Shown here: piece after piece, positions 4,830-5,852 of the stretch | Numbering within the stretch: position 1 is the first letter of the stretch | Layout: each line of letters begins with the position of its first letter | NCBI GenBank assembly: GCA_025965495.1 | Contig: JAOPWW010000218.1 | Span: forward strand, 1 to 5,852 | DNA from: Frankiales bacterium | GTDB lineage: Bacteria > Actinomycetota > Actinomycetes > Mycobacteriales > SCTD01 | Direction: 5' to 3' | DNA: 5,852 nucleotides | Made by a program: the position numbers and the translations under genes | The notes under the pieces: generated by a model | What the model saw: the letters and a program-made list of their open reading frames with translations, nothing else | Told to the model about the DNA's origin: nothing | Databases searched by the model: none

Positions 4830-5852
4830 CCGGCGGGCCGACCGGCCGACGAGCGCCGGACCCACACCTCCGCGAGGCCGGTCCGGGCGCTGACCGCGAC
4901 CCGGCGGTAGCCGGCCTCGAGCTGGGCCAGCTGCGGCGCGGCGAGCCGCAGCTGGCGCGGGCTCGCCCGCCGGCGGCCCAGCACCACCACGACGTCGACG
5001 ACGTCGGTCCGGACGTCGACCCGGGGCGGCACCGACCACAGGCCCTGCCCCGTCGGGTCCACCGCGTGCCGCGGGTCGTCCCCCTTGCGGAAGCGGGCCG
5101 GGAAGTAGTCCAGGACCGCCTCGTAGTGCCCGACGTCGACGCCGCCGGTCACGACCGCCACCCGGCCCATCTCGTGGCGCAGAGCGTCGCGGTAGTGGTT
5201 GCGCAGGTGACCGTGCTCGGGCGGGTCGCGCCACAGCTGGAGCTTGAGCAGGGTGCTCCCCCGCGGCACCGCCGGGGTGATCGACATCAGCTCGGCGACC
5301 TCGGCCTGGTAGCGCCGCTCCTGCGGGACCCGCAGCAGGCCTGCCGCGAGCGCGCACCCCAGCACCGCGACGACGACGCCGCGGCGAACGGCCGGGCGAG
5401 GCGGCGGTCCGGCCGCCCACAGCAGCAGCAGCAGCGGCGGGAACAGGCTGAGGCGGTCGTTGAGGAAGCCGTACTGCGGGCCGTAGCGCTCCGGCGAGAG
5501 CAGGTACCAGGCGGTCACGGCGAGGCCGGTGAGCGCGAGCGCCTGCCGGTCCGGCCCCCACGGCCGGCGTCGCCACGCTCCCACGGCGAGGCCCAGCAGC
5601 ACGAGCGCGAGGACGTGCGCCGGCCAGACCTCGAAGCGGGAGTAGGCGACCAGCGGGGTGCTCAGGCCGAGCAGCCCGCCCACGAGGCCCAGCAGCGGGT
5701 CGTGCTCGGCGGGCCCGCGCGCGGCGGCGTCGGACAGGGCGAAGCGGGCGGTGAGCAGGGCGACCGGCAGCCCGAGCAGCACCACCGGGAGCAGGTGCCG
5801 CCGGGCGGCGGGGAGGACGGGGGCGCCGGCGGCGCGGGTCCGCGTGAGCGCC
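4826..5852 (-). CDS. Polytopic membrane protein with soluble C-terminal domain, 5' end outside window (GT-C glycosyltransferase-like?)
   Basis: Open in frame from the right edge to TAG at 4828-4826; 341 residues visible. Although GTG 5785 could serve as a start, the frame continues upstream without a stop and membrane segments begin immediately, so the gene is treated as truncated. Hydrophobic segments lie at visible residues ~23-39, 53-70, 78-93, 104-118, 134-148 and 158-173, with short charged loops (WRRRPWGPDR; LSPERYGPQYGFLNDRLSLF at ~118-137). Next comes a ~165-residue soluble part with alternating strands (RVAVVTGGVDVGHYEAVLDY at ~230-249, DVVDVVVVLGRRR at ~283-295, YRRVAVSARTGLAEVWVRR at ~315-333). 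The arrangement of many helices followed by an extracytoplasmic domain fits GT-C-fold lipid-linked sugar transferases or similar envelope proteins. The catalytic first loop of that class would be upstream, so this is only a suggestion. Confidence 0.85.
   Translation of the reverse strand, partial: ALTRTRAAGAPVLPAARRHLLPVVLLGLPVALLTARFALSDAAARGPAEHDPLLGLVGGLLGLSTPLVAYSRFEVWPAHVLALVLLGLAVGAWRRRPWGPDRQALALTGLAVTAWYLLSPERYGPQYGFLNDRLSLFPPLLLLLWAAGPPPRPAVRRGVVVAVLGCALAAGLLRVPQERRYQAEVAELMSITPAVPRGSTLLKLQLWRDPPEHGHLRNHYRDALRHEMGRVAVVTGGVDVGHYEAVLDYFPARFRKGDDPRHAVDPTGQGLWSVPPRVDVRTDVVDVVVVLGRRRASPRQLRLAAPQLAQLEAGYRRVAVSARTGLAEVWVRRSSAGRPAG

Noticed and set aside
5428..5443. CAG-type trinucleotide run
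   Set aside because: It encodes the leucine run of a membrane segment (PPLLLLLW), so it is explained by protein composition and codon preference.
3486..5576. 696-residue minus-strand open frame across the PAP2 gene and the membrane-protein gene
   Set aside because: Low-complexity Arg/Pro/Ala translation out of frame with two convincing membrane proteins; it also crosses the repeat array and the divergent promoter region.

Overview
The window is extremely G+C-rich with almost exclusively G/C third codon positions, GTG starts and short intergenic gaps. This is typical of a high-GC actinobacterium (Actinomycetota). The sequence does not allow a genus call. Six protein-coding genes are supported, two of them cut by the window edges, plus one compact repeat array.

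Left part (1-960), plus strand: the C-terminal end of a medium-chain zinc-type alcohol/formaldehyde dehydrogenase is followed after 3 nt by a 186-residue conserved hypothetical protein with one C-terminal membrane segment. The pair looks co-transcribed. It ends at a tandem 10-bp duplication that supplies its stop codon and also the stop codon of the converging minus-strand genes.

Middle (952-3516), minus strand: an acyl-CoA synthetase (AMP-forming, 513 aa) comes first. It is followed, with a 4-bp CTGA overlap, by a 291-residue protein that resembles the DUF1444/YtpQ family and seems to use a CTG start. Upstream of the ligase lie a GGAG ribosome site, a small inverted repeat, a weak -10 candidate and five tandem 17-bp units (GCTCTAGCCGGACACGT type). 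These units run into the last codons of the next gene.

Right part (3503-5852): a PAP2/Aur1-like integral membrane lipid phosphatase or phosphotransferase (minus) is divergent from a tiny 52-residue acidic, disordered protein gene (plus). The tiny gene converges on, and shares its CTAG stop with, the C-terminal part of a polytopic membrane protein (minus) that runs off the right edge.

The genes suggest lipid or fatty-acid activation (acyl-CoA ligase), membrane lipid or polyprenyl-phosphate chemistry (PAP2) and alcohol/aldehyde oxidation, but nothing shows that they form one pathway. I see no RNA gene, mobile element, CRISPR or defence system. The most unusual feature is the 17-bp repeat array next to the ligase promoter region. 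The rest is ordinary actinobacterial chromosome.
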